This document shows positions 63,401 to 64,000 of a DNA stretch of 64,000 nt, in pieces (the stretch's first letter is position 1; every line of letters starts with the position of its first letter). The position numbers and the translations under genes are program-made. Below the pieces are notes generated by a model. That model saw only the letters and a list, made by a program, of their open reading frames with translations. It was not told the origin of the DNA and did not search any database. Origin of the DNA: Comamonadaceae bacterium UBA2121 (GTDB lineage: Bacteria; Pseudomonadota; Gammaproteobacteria; Burkholderiales; Burkholderiaceae_C); assembly GCA_002331385.1 (NCBI GenBank), contig DCYB01000005.1, positions 62,001-126,000 of the forward strand, written 5' to 3'.

Positions 63401-64000
63401 CGTGCGAGCGCAGGGCTTGCAGGACTTCCCAGACCACCTTGTATGTCTTGTTGTCGTTCAGTGCGTCATGCGGTTCAACACCGGCAGGAATGACCACGGG
63501 CAACACTACGTAACCGCGCTTCTTACCCGGCGCGTTGCGCATCACGCGGCCCACAGACTGAACCACATCAACCTGTGAATTGCGGGGCGTCAGGAAAAGA
63601 ACGGCGTCCAACGCGGGAACGTCCACGCCTTCACTCAGGCAACGCACGTTGCTGAGAATTCGGCACGTGTTTTCTGGTGGTTCATCTTTCAGCCATGCCA
63701 GCTTGCCTTCCTTGGCGCTGGCGTTCATGCCGCCATCTACGTGTTCGGCTTCGCACTGAAGCGTGTAGGCGGGGCTGGACTGAAGTTCATCATCGTCCAA
63801 GTCTTCGCTGTCTTGGTATGCCTGAACAACCTTGCTGAACATGTCTGCAATGTTGACCGAGCTGACCTTGTGAACTTTTGCACCTTTCTTCGTTTCAATG
63901 ACTTGGCAGAAAGCGACGGCGCGTTTCATGGGGTCGGTGTCGCCCACCAAATCAGGCGTCAACTCCTGCTTCGCGAGCGCCTTCCAGCAACCGATGATCT
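60420..64000 (-). CDS. Type ISP-like restriction-modification enzyme, start beyond right edge
   Basis: The visible 1193 residues are the C-terminal part of a single very large polypeptide; the frame stays open past 64000 (IIGCWKALAKQE). The C-terminal half of an SF2 helicase comes first, ending QSVGRVMR. A coupler of about 250 residues follows, then a methyltransferase with the SAM motif DPFTGTGTF and the adenine-methylation motif NPPY about 106 residues later. The rest is a target-recognition domain. The fused helicase-methyltransferase layout matches type ISP enzymes such as LlaGI, whose N-terminal nuclease would be outside the window. It is the element's defence cargo. Confidence 0.88.
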   Translation of the reverse strand, partial: IIGCWKALAKQELTPDLVGDTDPMKRAVAFCQVIETKKGAKVHKVSSVNIADMFSKVVQAYQDSEDLDDDELQSSPAYTLQCEAEHVDGGMNASAKEGKLAWLKDEPPENTCRILSNVRCLSEGVDVPALDAVLFLTPRNSQVDVVQSVGRVMRNAPGKKRGYVVLPVVIPAGVEPHDALNDNKTYKVVWEVLQALRSHDDKFDAMVNKLELVGNDRSKIEIIAVSDKIQQKTKRKKDENGLKNKTAGRGGSTIGRKESGGPSQEQVQGDLQFEVGEIEKAIYAKLVQKVGNRHHWEDWANDIAKIARTHIDNIQAILDNPSNIEERNAFDAFADELRDDLNGSISDGEIVEMLAQHMITKPVFDALFSDYSFAQNNPMSKAMQGVLDALHQHHLDKEASTLQKFYDSVKMRAEGIDSAAGKQKIVVELYDKFFRNAFPKMTERLGIVYTPVEVVDFILHSVNDLLKKEFNQTLGSKGVHIIDPFTGTGTFITRLLQSGLISQDELPHKYKQELHANEIVLLAYYIAAINIEASYHSLIGGKYVPFEGICLTDTFQMYEKEDLMDALMVDNSARRKRQKKLDIRVIVGNPPYSIGQKNENDNNDNVEYPHLDSRIRTTYAAKSSATLSKGLYDSYIRAIRWASDRIGNTGVIGFVTNAGFLEANTADGLRKCLADEFSSIYVFHLRGNARTAGELRRKEKDNVFGMGSRAPIAISLLVKNPNAATHGEIYFHDIGDYLSREEKLEKIEAFTSVAGIADWQTVTPDEHGDWLKQRDDSFGEFMVLGDKKGDAAKLFDNFSLGVVTNRDAWAYNTSQNKLEGNMGSMIAFYNAELARFNRTYPSLDKKARETALSNFIDTNPERISWTHNVKQEFAKGRELAFEGDSVVPSLYRPFTKQWLYYNRQLNERVYQMPRIFPAAGVENLVIQFDATYDGNGCPVIISDVLPDLHCNGDSQCFPLYLYDEEAQEQSSDTPDMFSEPTADAPRKRRDAITDEGLKHFQDAYAGEAISKENLFYYVYGLLHSPDYRERYADNLSKELPRIPRVKTAADFWAFSKAGRDLAHWHLNYETVEPYPLTIDAKGVQSDADYRVEKMKFAKKGDKSTVIYNGKITLRDIPAQAWDYVVNGKAALDWVMERQSVKTDKASGIVNDANDWAIETMVNPKYPLELFQRVVTVSLETQKIVAALPKLDI

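Overview
The window is high-GC chromosomal DNA, most likely from a Burkholderiales betaproteobacterium, probably Comamonadaceae or Alcaligenaceae. This is inferred from the two solo Bug-type solute receptors, the abundance of GntR, IclR, LysR and AraC regulators, a TorF-GlnK-AmtB operon and a GlcE/GlcF glycolate oxidase pair. Two stretches are clearly lower in GC than the rest: about 3.4-14.4 kb and everything right of about 57.15 kb.

Layout. (a) 1-3037: a divergent acyl-CoA dehydrogenase (cut by the left edge) and GntR regulator sharing a FadR-type operator, then a class II (degradative) HMG-CoA reductase. (b) 3398-4211: lower-GC DNA with no recognisable gene. (c) 4212-14207: a catabolic island with a Bug receptor divergent from an SDR, MaoC hydratase, ADP-forming acyl-CoA synthetase, citryl-CoA-lyase-like protein, acyl-CoA dehydrogenase, IclR regulator, alpha-methylacyl-CoA racemase-like protein and AMP-forming ligase. 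It looks like a beta-oxidation-type pathway whose C-C cleavage step is done by a lyase, because no thiolase is present. (d) 14414-25091: housekeeping and accessory genes, including a metallo-hydrolase, M48 protease, transporters, a two-component system, a LysR/MFS pair and a nitronate monooxygenase. (e) 25096-30440: a leftward cell-surface polysaccharide operon running from an O-antigen ligase-like protein through three glycosyltransferases to one unknown protein. (f) 30605-33715: zf-CHCC protein, ilvE, a membrane protein and radA. (g) 33793-38340: a GntR regulator divergent from a ThDP enzyme, Bug receptor and glyoxalase-like protein, a second catabolic module. (h) 38456-49222: GST, cytochrome c peroxidase with terminator, alanine racemase, LplT, a DMT transporter, glutathione peroxidase, a WYL regulator, a VOC protein, a ProQ-domain protein and a BisC-like molybdoenzyme. 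(i) 49226-53419: glcF, glcE, a secreted unknown protein and an SMP-30 protein. (j) 53625-56307: amtB, glnK and a TorF porin behind a sigma-54 promoter with an NtrC-type site.

(k) 56464-64000: the comM/yifB gene is intact only to about codon 227. It is then interrupted by a low-GC mobile element that starts with a large serine integrase 26 bases past the junction. The element continues with a structured intergenic region, a small protein carrying HUH-replicase-like motifs, a second small serine recombinase, and a very large type ISP-like restriction-modification enzyme that runs off the right edge. This appears to be an integrative element carrying a defence cargo. The structured region beside the HUH protein is a candidate replication or recombination site.

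No tRNA, rRNA, CRISPR array or insertion sequence was recognised.
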